Origin: Sepioteuthis lessoniana | Lineage: Eukaryota > Mollusca > Cephalopoda > Myopsida > Loliginidae | Reading direction: 5' to 3' | Assembly (NCBI GenBank): GCA_963585895.1 | Contig: CAUZXS010005797.1 | Location: 1-64,000 of the forward strand | DNA length: 64,000 bases | Part shown: positions 20,452 to 31,782 of the stretch, in pieces | Layout of the letters: every line of letters begins with the position of its first letter | How positions within the stretch are numbered: position 1 is the first letter of the stretch | Position numbers and translations under genes: made by a program | Notes under the pieces: model-generated | What the model was told of the DNA's origin: nothing | The model's database searches: none | What the model saw: only the letters and a program-made list of their open reading frames with translations

Positions 20452-20686
20452 TATGGTTTCTTTGTTTAATAACTTATCAACCTTCTTGGGTTATTTAATG
20501 CCAAAGCCATCCTTGTCGAACTTGCAGAGTTACTATTTAACCTGTAGCTTGGTGGGGGTGGGAGAAGAAGGTTGATATTTTTCCCAAGAGTATTTGTCCG
20601 AAAGTGAATGTAATAGCGCGACTGGAGCTCGAAATCGCTTACTACCAAGCTGTAGTCCAGCACTCTAACTATTATGCCACATGATC
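20452..20686 (-). mobile_element. SINE-A, near complete
   Basis: Hairpin (TTATCAACCTTCTTGGGTTA), ACTATTTAACCTGTAGCT, CCCAAGAGTATTTGTCCGAA, box B GAGCTCGAAATCG, degraded head. Confidence 0.82.
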
Positions 20687-20778
20687 TTTTCTTACAGATA
20701 ATTATAGGCAGATAATAAGTGCAATTTCAAAAATGCATTGGAACTTTGAATATATACAATCATTTACAAATAAGTTTA

Positions 20779-20828
20779 ATTTCGGCATTAAATAACCCAT
20801 TAGGAGTTCATATGCTGTTAAACAAATT
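20779..20828 (+). mobile_element. SINE-A tail fragment
   Basis: TTCGGCATTAAATAACCCAT..GAGTTCATATGCTGTTAAACAA: only the hairpin tail is present. Confidence 0.6.
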
Positions 20829-21230
20829 AACCTATTATCTATTGCACAAGAGGGTACTGAAAAGCCTTTCGGCCCGACCAAGAAAAGAATGAACTAAAGC
20901 CATTAAAATGCTATTTAATATATTCATCCCTTTGTTAAACACATAAGGCGCATTATTTCTCAAAATGGTTGATCTTTTCTTTTTAAATCATGAACTTCTT
21001 TGTTGGGACGAGAACTTTACAATAACTTTTCGTAAGAACATTTTTCATTATGTGACCAAAAGTTATAGAGCTCAAAATAAAAAACTGTGACTTTTTTTTA
21101 TTCTCAGAGATACAATCTCCGAAAGTACATTTAATTGATATATAACGTTTTTTTGTTTGTTTTTTTTGTAAAACCCCAATCGACGGGGAGGAAATATTAA
21201 TAACTAAGTTGGAGGTTTTAAATTTGTTAT
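20829..21230. other. Unassigned stretch
   Basis: No recognised feature. Minus-strand open frames are not supported. Confidence 0.4.
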
Positions 21231-21560
21231 CATCATCATCATCATCATCATCATGTCGCGCTGGTAGCACGGATATCCCTGACCCTCTCTCGCCACTCCT
21301 CCCTAGCGTTCATCGCCCTAGGCAGGTCTTCAGGACAACATCCCGTATCCTCACATAGCTGCTGAATGTATGTTCGTGCTGGTTGTCCTGCTTTTGTACG
21401 GCCATGTGTGGGGGTCCATAAGAGTACATCACTTATGAGTTCGTCCCTGCTTCTCCAGCAGTGTCCAGCATGTCTGGTTCGTCTAACTTGAATCGTTTTC
21501 GTGATAGGAGGCAGGTGGCCGTACAGTTGGTGTCTTGTGGGGTGTTGCCACCAGGACTTG
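21231..21560 (-). mobile_element. RTE LINE 3' end
   Basis: The minus-strand copy has a long (GAT)n 3' tail (plus-strand ATC repeats at 21231..21254). The sequence encodes the RTE C-terminus: TRHAGHCW near 21470..21450, then the GRP.RTY.QQLCED region. It stops abruptly at an A-run (plus-strand T-run 21560..21569), the 5' truncation point. Frameshifts break the frame. Confidence 0.85.
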
Positions 21561-21569
21561 TTTTTTTTT

Positions 21570-22040
21570 TATTAGGAACAATTCTTACCGAAAACAACAA
21601 TATTAGAACAAACAAAACTAACTAACAAATATTACAAATTCTCGAGGCGCTCCCTATCAGAATGAAACAATTTTGACTCAATTATTTCGGAGTTTCTTTT
21701 TTTTTCCCCAGACCTTAACCCCCACCTTGATTACGCTAAATAGGGCGTTTTAGAAAACAAAATAAATGCAACTTCCCATCCAAATATTGGTTTGCTTAAA
21801 ACTGCTATTCAGGAGGAATGAAATAAAATGTCTGAAGAATTTATTTTGAAGGGATGAAAATCGTTTCAAATGCATGTTGATACAACAATTAAAAAAAAGA
21901 ATCATTGTTATTTTGAGTAAATTTACTGTTTTGTGTCTATCTTCTTATTTTGTTGTTTATTCTTTTAAATCAAAATTAAGCTTTTCTTTATAATGGGGTC
22001 ATTTAGTATTATACTAGAATATTCCTAATTTTGTTTTCGC

Positions 22041-22044
<4 letters not shown>
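21570..22044. other. Unassigned stretch
   Basis: AT-rich; no recognised repeat or gene. Confidence 0.4.

Positions 22045-22075
<31 letters not shown>
22045..22075. repeat. (TA)n microsatellite
   Basis: A pure TA run just upstream of a SINE-A. Confidence 0.95.
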
Positions 22076-22078
<3 letters not shown>

Positions 22079-22087
22079 CGCTTTATC

Positions 22088-22332
22088 ATTAAAGAGGGTG
22101 TCCTCAAAGTGTAATGGTGAAAGTGCTGAACTACAGAGTCGTAGTAAGCGAACTCGAACTCCAGTCGCGATATTACGGTTACTTTCGGACAAATACCCTT
22201 GGGAAAGGTATAAAACTTCTTATCCTCCCAGCTATGGGTTAAATAGTACCACTACTGTTCTTCTAGAAGGACTGATTTGGCATTAAATAACCGAAGAAGG
22301 TTGATATGTCATTAAACAATAAAAAACAAACC
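22088..22332 (+). mobile_element. SINE-A, full length
   Basis: GGTGTCCTCAAAGTGTAATGG head, box B CTCGAACTCC, AATACCCTTGGGAAAGGTAT, CAGCTATGGGTTAAATAGTA, the hairpin, then an A/C-rich end. Confidence 0.92.
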
Positions 22333-22900
22333 TTTATCAATAAAATGTCGTTTGGGTAAAGCCTCTTTATCAGAATTATCTTGACGATCCGGTAGGCGAA
22401 ACCTAAATAGATAGGTTCTGGCTCCTTAGGTATTATTTCAAAATAAATAGGTCAACAAAAAGGTTTTTTAGATTATTCTTTTTGTTCTTACACGTGTTTT
22501 TAGCTAATTGCTGTTCTCAGAGAGTCTTTAATGATTTTAGCGGTGTCGATTTTTGGTTTAAAGAGTAAAGACCGCTTTGATGGGGTTGCCAGTCATTTTC
22601 AATTCTGTGATAGATTTTCGTTTCTGCTGCTGTTGGTTCTCTCTTTCTCTTTTTTCCTTTTCTTTTCCCCCACCTTTTACAAGAGTGTGTTCTGTGTGTT
22701 TTTGTGGGGTGTAATTCTTTTCCCCTAATTCGTCTTTGATATTTGATATGCTATAAAGTTTATTGGTTGTGACTCTGAATAAGGTCTTTTGGGGCTCAAC
22801 TCAAAGAACTATACTCTCAAGTCTACATATCTACAAGCCATAAAAATTATCTCAAAACAAGTCATTTGTCCTTAATTTTGGTTGAACTCAAATGCACCTT
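22333..22900. other. Unassigned stretch
   Basis: No recognised feature; T-rich around 22620..22735. Confidence 0.4.
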
Positions 22901-22904
22901 GGCT

Positions 22905-22911
22905 CTGTCTG

Positions 22912-22959
<48 letters not shown>
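22905..22959. repeat. (CTGT)n/(CT)n microsatellite
   Basis: CTGT units followed by a CT run. Confidence 0.95.
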
Positions 22960-22960
<1 letters not shown>

Positions 22961-22985
22961 TTGAGCAGGATGCTACATATTCAAG

Positions 22986-23273
22986 GAGGTGCCTGTGGTG
23001 TAATGGTTATCGTCGTATGAAATGGACACGGCGACTCGAGTTCAAATCCTTGACGAGAATGATTGTATTTCACATAGCACTAATACCCTTGGGAAAGGTA
23101 TGAATCCAATTATTCTCCCTCCAGCTATGGGTAAATAGTAAGGCAGATTGGGGTCTTCAGCCTTGGTGAGGCAACTAGTCTAGAAGAAGGAAAAGTCTGA
23201 ATTCAAACCTGTTAAACTCCGCTTAAAATTGACCTTGTGTCATATCCTGCCCGAGTGGAAAGTTTGGTAAATA
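22986..23273 (+). mobile_element. SINE-C, full length, 19-bp TSD
   Basis: Head GAGGTGCCTGTGGTGTAATGG (boxes TGGTGTAATGG and GTTCAAATCC), central CCCTTGGGAAAGGTATGAAT and CAGCTATGGGTAAATAGTA, end GTTTGGTAAATA. Flanks AGGATGCTACATATTCAAG (22967..22985) and AGGATGCTACATTTTCAAG (23274..23292) differ at one base, a textbook target-site duplication. It defines the family's exact ends. Confidence 0.95.
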
Positions 23274-23292
23274 AGGATGCTACATTTTCAAG

Positions 23293-23952
23293 CAGAGTAA
23301 AGCCAGATTGAATTCTGTGTTTTCTATCCCTCAGACTGGTTGTTTAACAGGGACGTCTAACTTGCAAATCTAATTTACATCTTAAGCTTTTAAAAACTCA
23401 GACTTCGATAAATAACCGTGGAGGTTTAGCTTATTGCTTTTCAAAAAACACTACTTTATTCACAGAAATTAATAAAGACATTGGCTGTTCTTTTCTTTCT
23501 TTCTTTCTTTCTTTCTTTTTTTTTTTTTTTTTTTCTTTTAGATCACAGCTTCGGCCGATAAAGAAGAGTCAGAAACTTTTTAGATGTTTTACATGTCTAC
23601 ATTATAAAACAAATCGAAAATTTCGTTCCCAATTTTTTTTTTTTTTCGTATTGTTCGAAAAAAAATCTGCGTAACTCTATTTGCTTTATGTAATAATGAA
23701 TTTATATACTCACTAATTTTCTGCTTTTGTGTAAGGCAACGACGGAAACTTCTGTGTGTAACAAATAAATACAATAAATATGGATTTAATTCCGTAAAAG
23801 AAAAAAAATGGGAAACGCCTATTTACGTTAGTCACGATTCAAACTATTCCTATCAAGTAGCCACCATCCACATTAGTTAGGTAATAAAAGTTCTTCAGGA
23901 TGTATTGTTAAAGTAATTTTGAACACATAAGTCGTTCAAGGCCATATGACTA

Positions 23953-23957
<5 letters not shown>
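23293..23957. other. Unassigned stretch with (TTTC)n/T-run
   Basis: A TTTC repeat merges into a T-run at 23492..23536. The remainder is AT-rich with no recognised element. Confidence 0.5.

Positions 23958-24001
<44 letters not shown>
23958..24001. repeat. (TA)n microsatellite
   Basis: A pure TA run. Confidence 0.95.
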
Positions 24002-24003
<2 letters not shown>

Positions 24004-25137
24004 ATTGCATTAGGGTTAGAAATGCGACATAACGTACAAGAAATGTGTTACGTAAAAGGTTAGAGATTCCGATTACAATTTTTTCTTCTTTGTGATAGAA
24101 AACTACATTAAAAGTTGAAAGACAGAAAGAATGATCAGCGATGTAAAAAGACGAAAGAGATATTCAAAAAAGTATTCCAGAAATGCACAAAGAAAGAAAT
24201 TATTAATATAAAGGAAATAAAGAAAGATTACTGATTTGCAAGAAAGAAAGAAAGAAAGACGTAGAACAAAAGTAGCTTTCAAATCCGATACTGCAAGAAA
24301 AATACCGAGAATGTTTTAAAAAATAAAACTAAGTGAAAAAAAGTGAAAAAAAAAAATCCCCCCAAAGAAGGTTCAATGAAACGCCACAAGAAAAAATTAT
24401 TTGAAGAATACTCAAAAAGAATTTTTTAAAAATGGAAAAAGAGAGTGGAAAAAAACTATAATGCACTAAAAAAATATTTTTTCGATGGGTTGCTACCAGA
24501 AAGAAATATGGAAACACTGTTCGAATGTAAGAAAAAAAAATGGGAAAAAAGAAATAAATTAATAAAATATCTACAAATTTAAAAGCCAGCAAAGAAGTCG
24601 GGTAGGATGTAACAGAAAATAGTTTTTAAAAAGTTATGAGACGATGACTAAAAGAATAGTTTGTTCTTGTAATTTTATATTAAACTCTAGAGAGAAGAAC
24701 TGCTGTATACACCCGTATAAGAGTCGATTTTTTTAAAAGATAAAACCTACAACTAAAATGTGAATATCTACAATGGACGCTCCGAAACTAATACATCCTG
24801 TTTATTTCCATGGAAACTATAATAGATACAGGGAGAACAATAACACAGTTGGATAGAACAAGTTTTCAGCAACAAAATGCTATTTTCCATATTTGATAGA
24901 ATGCGCTCCAAAAGCATCGGAGGTTGATGTTGGTGGTATGGCAATAGATATTAAACGTACCCGACAATAATGCGTATTTTTTGCTATATTACAATTAGCT
25001 CAAGAGCACAGGGAAATGGTATCTGATTTAAAAGTAGAGATGCTCCATAGACTTTTTCCAAACAAGAAAAAATGCATCCATTTACCAAATTGTGAGGTCA
25101 TGAATAATGCCTTTCGGTAGTAGCAACAGTGATATAA
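24002..25137. other. Unassigned AT-rich stretch
   Basis: A-rich on the plus strand with GAAA clusters (24240..24260). I see no recognised repeat or plausible exon in over a kilobase. Confidence 0.45.
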
Positions 25138-25686
25138 CCGTCTGGCCCAGTCGGCTGGGGCTGTAGAATACTTTAATTGCATCTCTGCTGTAGAGTAAGA
25201 CTCCCCCAATGAGTGTTCTTGATATGACACTAAACAATCGGATGGTGAGGCTCCAGTAATGCTCTGGGGAATTCGGAGTACCCCTTCATTGCCATCGCTC
25301 CCAGGTTCACTCTGGGTCAAACAGAACTTTTTGATATTTAAAATCTGTGCAAACAAATGACTTATGCTAAACTGAATTGCTTGAAATAGAAGTGTTTAAT
25401 CATTTAACTGTGTGGAAAAAATGACTGTTAAAGTGAATTTTTAGTAATACAAAACCATACATGAAAAAGTTTACTGTGTGCAAATAAATGATTAATAGAA
25501 AATAGAGTTATTCGTATTAGATAGAAATAAGTGAAACTGTGTGAAAAAAAAATGAACTCAGGCTCATTTGAAAATTCTATCTACAAAACGTGTTTAGAAA
25601 TCATATATTTGATATATAAGTTTAAAAAGTATTTGGAATTAAATAACCTACAACGGTTGATATGCTATAAAACCAAACCAAACCGA
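25138..25686 (+). mobile_element. Element F, near complete
   Basis: CCCAGTCGGCTGGGGCTG start, GACACTAAACAATCGGATGG, TACCCCTTCATTGCCATCGC, several TTTAACTGTGTG-type subrepeats, a short TA spacer, and the hairpin GGAATTAAATAACC..GTTGATATGCTATAAAACC with CCAAA units. Confidence 0.88.
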
Positions 25687-25737
25687 CCATAATATAAGCG
25701 ATAAATCGTAAAGAATGAAGAACGCTCCGATGAGTTG

Positions 25738-25865
25738 TAATTTACTAAGCTTTTTGCTTAGATGTGGCACAAGGCCATATGAAAGAGGCACCCAATGAGA
25801 CTCGAACTCACTCGTGTAGGTTTGCTAGTCCAGCTTGTTAATCATTACACCATTAAAGGCGCCTA
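25738..25865 (-). mobile_element. SINE-D, full length
   Basis: Minus strand: TAATGGTGTAATGATTAACA head, box B GAGTTCGAGTCTCATTGG, GGCCTTGTGCCACATCTAAG, end AAGCTTAGTAAATTAC. Same length as the TSD-bounded copy at 5034. Confidence 0.88.
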
Positions 25866-26139
25866 AACGCTCCGATGAGTTTATCTGTGCGAATTCGGCC
25901 AATTAAAGATAAACTAAGCAAACAATATTTTTTCTGACAACCAGGCTGTCCTCGCTTCAGTAAAAAAAAGTACGTCAGATCCTCTGGTTAAAACTTTCAT
26001 GGGCGTGACATCTACGTTAATTAAATTTCTAATTCGGTGTATAGGTAGGAGAGAGATGTAAAATAATTACACAGCATTATTACCTGGTTAGAACTAATAA
26101 CTTGGACATGTAAAATAATTGCATAGCATTATTGCTTAG

Positions 26140-26398
26140 TTTGACCAGCCCATTGACCTATTGGGTAGAGTGTTCACCAATGGTCAGGGAGACCGGTGTT
26201 CAGTCCCTGATCGAGTCATACCAAAGACTCAAAAAATGGTACTTGACGCCTCATTGCTTAACACTTAGCATGATAAAGTCAGCATCAAGGGTAAAGTAGA
26301 GTAATCCAGGGAAAGGATTAGTGCCCTCCACTTCACCTCGGTGTAGTAGCTATTGAAAAGAGGGCCTTTAGGTCACCCTCGACTACAGTCGCCAAGTT
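26140..26398 (+). mobile_element. SINE-B, full length
   Basis: Head CCATTGACCTATTGGGTAGA, box B GTTCAGTCCCTGATCGAGTC, CACCTCGGTGTAGTAGCTAT, end GGTCACCCTCGACTACAG. Confidence 0.9.
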
Positions 26399-26430
26399 AT
26401 TGATTCGGTTTTTTTTTTGGTTTTTTTTTT

Positions 26431-26466
26431 TTGTATTTCAACCACTACACCACAGTGACCATCCCC
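26431..26466 (-). mobile_element. tRNA-head scrap
   Basis: AACCACTACACCACAGTGAC is a reversed SINE head (GTCACTGTGGTGTAGTGG) after a T-run. The body is missing. Confidence 0.4.
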
Positions 26467-26498
26467 ACCACCAAGGATATTTGTATTGTGTGTTCTGT

Positions 26499-26728
26499 TT
26501 GGTTTCCTTGCTTAAATGGCATATCAACCTTCGTGAGTTATTTAATGCTAAAGCCATCCTTTCAGAAGAACAACAGTGATACTATCCAACCCATAGCTCG
26601 GGGATTAGCGAGTCGATACCTTTTGCTAGGGTATTAGTCTGAAGGTGAACGTAATAGAGCAACTGAAGTTCGAACTCGCCAACTTTGGGGCTGCAGTCCA
26701 GCACTTTAACCACTACGCAACGGGGACT
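26499..26728 (-). mobile_element. SINE-A, near complete
   Basis: Hairpin ATATCAACCTTCGTGAGTTA, CCAACCCATAGCT, GCTAGGGTATTAGTCTGAA, box B AGTTCGAACTCG, head ending CCCCGTTGCGTAGTGG. Confidence 0.85.
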
Positions 26729-28162
26729 TAGTCGTTACATGTGATTATAAGCAAATAAAAATTGCAATTCAAAAAAAAATTGTCAACATGGCTCATTGTT
26801 CGGTAACGAAAGAGAATAACAAAATGTGGACGCTTCAATGTTATTGTTATAGAAAATAGTTTATAATTCATTTAATGAAAAGGGGATTCTCAAAATGACC
26901 AGTGACAAAGAAAATTATAAAAATGCGTTAACATTTGAAGTCTATTTGTCCTAATCAAAGTGCACTTTTCTAGCTAAATTTAACCCTGGAATTCGGTAGA
27001 GTAATCCACTGAAACCTGACGGCCTTTTGAAGTCACACCCTGCCCCCGACTCCGACTGAATTACAAATATACATAAATTAAACCGAAAGGAAAACGAAAT
27101 TTAGTTTAAGACGGGACGAGATCGAGATCGGACGAAACAGCTTCCCTGAGCTCTGAGCTTTATTGACCATGTACCAGTCAGCACTGTGTAGAGAAACTGA
27201 GGAAGCCGTCCAAATACGACGCTGTGAAAAAACAAACAAACATGCTTTAAAGAATGCCTTGTACCAAACTGCCTTAGTTGAAGATAAAAGATAAGCTAGT
27301 ACCAGACGGTCTCTGACAGAATTTGTACTTATGTAAGAACGTTGAATGTAAAAACTGGTGAATGACATTTCTTTTTATATACTCTAAATACTGTTATTGT
27401 TGAAAAGCTGTGTTGTTGTTTGTTTCTGGGCGCAGATATCTTTTTTTTTTATTTAATAGTGAGGTGGCATTCCAATGTTTGCTAAGCGGTGTTTCCGAGT
27501 AGCGTTTGATTTGTTGTCTGGATCTTAAAAATACAACGTGGGCGAATAGCGAATTATTCCATGTAATCCAAGTAATTTCCATAGCGGATTAAAGGCGAAG
27601 TCTTCCCCGTGTTTGACAAGACGATTGCTCCGTCCGATTATAAAGTTCCATCGGGTTTCTTAGACGAAAGCTATTATCTGCATGATCATATTAAAAATTT
27701 GTACAACGAAAGAGACAATGAACAAGGCTAGCAAACTATTGCTCACAGTGGCCACCTTTCCCCATCAATGACTCTGATGTCCAGTTATGTAAACGACACC
27801 AAAATTTTAATTTCGGGAAATCACGTTGAAGGGATAAGAAGATATTAGACATGAGATTTGCTGATTTTTTAAAAGGAGCAGTTACAGGAAAAGCGACAAG
27901 TCACGAGCTAAATTTGGATGCTATGTAAAAAAAAAAACATACTCCAGTAAAGAGTGGGCTACGATTTATTTAAAAAAATGAATGTTCCTTTGACTGAACA
28001 AGAAACCACTGCATATCCTCCGGTTTATAAGACTGGGGCAATAAGAACTTACAGCTACAAAAATGAATGGAGTTTTTTGTAACTACGTGTCGGTTTTTTC
28101 ATTTCTCATATGGACAAGTTATCTGATAGTCATCGCTTCATCAAGTCTTTGTCTCTTCGTTT
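26729..28162. other. Unassigned 1.4-kb stretch
   Basis: The largest low-repeat interval of the window. Frames near 27078..27582 (minus) and 27990..28090 (plus, TEQETTAYPPVYKTGAIRTY) have ordinary composition but no family I recognise. It could hold an exon or an old element; I claim neither. Confidence 0.25.
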
Positions 28163-28400
28163 TAGGTTTTTTTGTTTAATGGCGTATCAACCTTCATGGG
28201 TTATTTAATGCCAAAGCCATCTTTTTAGAAGAACAGTAGTGGTACTATTTAACCCATAGCTGGTGGGATAAACAGTTTCATACCTTTCCCATAAGTATTA
28301 GTCCAAAAGTGAATGTAATAGCGCAACTAGAGTTCGAACACGGTAACTACGATGTCACAGCCCAGAACGTTAGCCACTATGTCACGGGGATTATTCCTTC
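28163..28400 (-). mobile_element. SINE-A, near complete
   Basis: Hairpin CGTATCAACCTTCATGGGTT, GTACTATTTAACCCATAGCT, CCCATAAGTATTAGTCCAAA, box B AGTTCGAACACGG, head with CCCCGTGACATAGTGG. Confidence 0.87.
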
Positions 28401-28519
28401 GTTCCCATCTTTCTTCGAGATTCACACTATAAAACACTATATTCCTAGTCTTGTAAAATTCCTCGTGTTATCCATATTCCTAGTTTTGTACTAAACTGAG
28501 CTGAATCGATCACATTTGA

Positions 28520-29200
28520 TATTTTCGGGGCTACAAAGTAATGCTTTGAGTTATAAATACTCTTAGCAACGTGTTCATGGAAAATGCCCTGCACACCTCA
28601 ATAAAAGAAACATTGTGGAGGTGCCCGTGGTGTAATGGTTATCGTCGTAGAAAATGGACACGACAACTCGAGTTCAAATCCTGGACGAGAATGATTGCAT
28701 TTCACATAGCACTAAAACCCTTGGGAAAGGTATGAATCTAATTATTCTCCCTCCAGTTATGGGTAAATAGTTGGGCAGACTAGGTTCTTCAGCCTTGGTT
28801 CGGCAACTGGTCTAAGAGAAGGAAAACTCTGAATTCAAACCTGTTAAACTCCGCTTAAAAATTGACCTTGTGTCATATCCTGCCCGAGCGGAGGGGTTGG
28901 TAAATAGGATAAAAGAAACATTGTCCTTCTCCTTTATAACGCAAGACCACATTCAACAAGAATCACGCAGGGGAAAATAGGGATTTTGACTGATCGTTCT
29001 ACCTCATCCACCATATTCACCAGACTTTGTACCGAGTGATTTTCATCTTTTTCGTTCTCTACAAAATACTGTGAATGACAACAAAAATTCACAAAAAGTT
29101 CGAGAAAAATTTAATGAACCAGAAACTTGCTGGATTTTACTTGGAAGAAATCAACAAGTTAGCTGATAAATGGCAGAAGATGATCTAAAATAAATACAAA
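28520..29200 (+). pseudogene. Mariner-family transposase C-terminus (dead)
   Basis: The C-terminal third of a Tc1/mariner-type DDE transposase, the nuclear enzyme that cuts and pastes the transposon. Two hallmark blocks remain: YNARPHSTRITQGK (about 28936..28985, normally preceded by the second catalytic Asp) and LPHPPYSPDFVPSDFHLFRS (about 29000..29060), which holds the last catalytic Asp in SPDF..SD. The blocks are in different frames and stops follow. Immediately 5', HGKCPAHLNKRN leads into the first block across a SINE-C insertion. No N-terminal domain or terminal inverted repeats are recognised. Confidence 0.78.
28616..28908 (+). mobile_element. SINE-C, full length, 15-bp TSD in mariner relic
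   Basis: Head GGAGGTGCCCGTGGTGTAAT and end GGGGTTGGTAAATAGG. It is flanked by perfect 15-base duplications ATAAAAGAAACATTG (28601..28615 and 28909..28923). It lies within the transposase remnant and so postdates it. Confidence 0.96.
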
Positions 29201-29491
29201 TTTACGATAGGTTGAAATTAACTCATAGTTAAATCATTCTGGAATGAATAATATTATTTATGACTCAACTTAATAGTTAAAATAGTTTCAATACGTTACC
29301 CAAAAAAAAAAGAAAAGATTCTTGCAACTCTTTCAAATATCCGGTATACGAATATATAAAATGACTAACAAGGAAAGAACTTAGATATATATAAGAAATT
29401 ACCATAAAAAGGAAATCAATTCGTAAATATTTACCATAGCAGTTTTGACATGCGATTTACTGAAAAATAAACATGGAAAATTTTTAAGTGT
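29201..29491. other. Unassigned stretch
   Basis: AT-rich. It may include the mariner 3' flank, but no inverted terminus is visible. Confidence 0.35.
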
Positions 29492-29890
29492 TCCGTGACC
29501 CAGTCGGCTGGACTGTAGAATACACCGACTGCATCTCTGAACGGGTAAGACCTCCCCCACGAGTGTCCTGGATATGATACTAAACAATCTGATGGTGAGG
29601 CTCCAGTAATGCTGGAGCTTTGGAGAATGCTGAGTATCGCTTTATTGCCATCACTCCTAGGTCCAGTCTGGCCCGAGTGGTAGCACCTGATAAGGTCTTA
29701 TCTATGGGTCAAATAGGACTGTTTGACATTTAAACAGGACTTATGCTAAACTGAATTGTTTGAAATAGAACGGATTTGACATTTAAACTCCGTACTTATG
29801 CGAAACTAAATTGTTTGAAATAGAACTGTTTATATATATATATATATATATATTTGACATTAAATGCCATAAAACCAAACCAAACCAAAC
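29492..29890 (+). mobile_element. Element F with internal (TA)n
   Basis: CCCAGTCGGCTGGACTG start, complete core, two GCTAAACTGAATTGTTTGAA-type subrepeats, TA repeats at 29827..29852, a shortened hairpin (TTTGACATTAAATGCCATAA) and CCAAA units. The hairpin's central AACCT..AGGTT part is deleted. Confidence 0.9.
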
Positions 29891-30092
29891 TTTAATGATT
29901 TTTCTTTGATCAATGCTTAAACATTAAACTACCAGTTTGACACTGGCCTCTGAATCCAAAATGACCATTTGCAGCGATAGTGAAGAGTTTTATGATTAGA
30001 AGAGGTGATTTTATTCGAGGATACAATCTCCTTATCTATCTATCTATAAAGACACACACACATACATACACACACATATACAAATATATATA

Positions 30093-30142
30093 TCATCATC
30101 ATCATCATCATGTTCTGCTTGCTCGTATTTCTCTGACTCTGA

Positions 30143-30173
<31 letters not shown>

Positions 30174-30325
30174 GCCATTCGTCTCTATCATCCATCTCTT
30201 CCGGCAGGTCTTCTTTCTAAACAACATCTTACGTCCGTACAGAGTTGTTGTAGATAGGTTCTAATTGATCGGCCAACACTTGCATGTCCATGTGAAAGGG
30301 TCCATAGGAGATCGTCGCTTATATA
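30093..30325 (-). mobile_element. RTE LINE 3' end with (CT)n expansion
   Basis: (GAT)n tail (plus-strand ATC repeats 30092..30109), then a CT-expanded segment (30138..30172), then CGCCATTCGTCTCTATCATC..CCGGCAGGTC and TGTGAAAGGGTCCATAGGAG, matching the terminal 200 bases of the RTE copies. Strongly mutated. Confidence 0.7.
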
Positions 30326-31239
30326 TATATATATATCTTTTTAAAATTTCTTTTTCGTCATCCTTTTTTCACACCTGACTACATTAACATATTTTCCAAA
30401 GGAGCTTTGTTTTGTTTTTGTTTTTTTGTTGTTTTTTTTTTCTTTGTTCCGTTTTACCTAGTTATGTTCTCCTTCGTCTTCACACTCCTCCTAAAAGACA
30501 CGTATAAATAGCGTCAGAGAGACGCAACATTTAAAAGTTAAGTATGTGAATTTTCAAAAGCCAATTTATGAGTATGCCACAATCATTGAACTTTCTATTT
30601 TTCTATGAATATTTAACTATGGTGTACTTTTGAGAACGCTTGAAAAAAAAAGACAAAGTTTATCATACAAAAATTCTCCGCATGAATCTTCGAATAGTAT
30701 GTACAATCCGAAAATAGTGTAGAAAAAGAGACCAAAAAGCCCCACCAAATTCTAAGATCTATTCACAAAGTCAAATTAAAATGAAAAGGAACGATTGGAT
30801 ATATACAAATAAAAACTTCAAAAGTTGAAGGCGTATGAATAATAGCATTATTTAGAAGGGAAAATTACGTTACCAAAGCCCTTCAAGCGTAACACCAGAG
30901 ATGAATAACTTTGTGATAATAAAACCGAAAAGGTTATACTCTGCAATAGTTATTCTTCCCGGCTCGTCACTGGATAACAGTCTCTGAAGGAAGAGAGAAT
31001 TATAAGAGCTATACAAACGTATTGCAGAGGAATCCATGGGATGCAGCATAGTGGACGTGAAGTCAGGCGGATGAATCCAAAAGCGAATCAACGGCACGCT
31101 TCACCTGATTCAGTATGGAGGAACCACATGGATTAACGACCAAGATGGGATAGTTCAGTCACCGAAAGTTTACCATTGAGTCTAATTCAAATCATACGTC
31201 CAAATCGCATCGCTGGGAAAAAAAGGACACGTTCCCTTG
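30326..31239. other. Unassigned stretch
   Basis: AT-rich, with a T-rich run at 30406..30442. No repeat family recognised. A 75-codon minus-strand frame (31097..30870) has no motif. Confidence 0.35.
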
Positions 31240-31479
31240 AGGTTGGAGCCCTGGCCACATTGTTCGAAAAATTGAAGAACCAAAACCAAACCAAAACAAT
31301 GTCAATATAGTGACCTTTAACGTTAGAACATTAAAGACTTACAACGTCTGCAGTCGAACAGAATATAGATATTATATGCGTACAACAACATAGATATTAT
31401 CTTGTGAATTGAATTACCATAACCAGAAAATTAGGCGAACACTTACATGCAACATACGGAAACACTGGACAGCTGTTTC

Positions 31480-31630
31480 GACCACATTAGGTCTCAATCA
31501 ACAGTGTATACCTCATTAGGTCTCAATCAACAGTGTATACCTCATTAGGTCTCAATCAACAGTGTATACCTCATTAGGTCTCAATCAACAGTGTATACCT
31601 CATTAAGTCTCAATCAACAGTATATAATCG
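31480..31630. repeat. 29-bp minisatellite, 5 units
   Basis: CATTAGGTCTCAATCAACAG plus TGTATACCT repeats head to tail five times. The first four units are nearly identical; the last carries AAGTCTC and AGTATAT changes. It lies within the 5' part of the RTE copy. Confidence 0.95.
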
Positions 31631-31782
31631 AACAAGCTACCACAGATTGCAGAGTGTTCGCCGGATTTTCTAGTCATTGTAATTCCATTCACAATATAGT
31701 TTCCTCGACTTAAAAAAAAAAGAAAATGTACATATATAATCATAGCAAATTGGAACTAAAATACCATTATCCCGGGAATGAT

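Noticed and set aside
30496-30515. CGTATAAATAGCG as a core promoter
   Set aside because: A TATA-like match in AT-rich DNA with no downstream coding region or initiator support.
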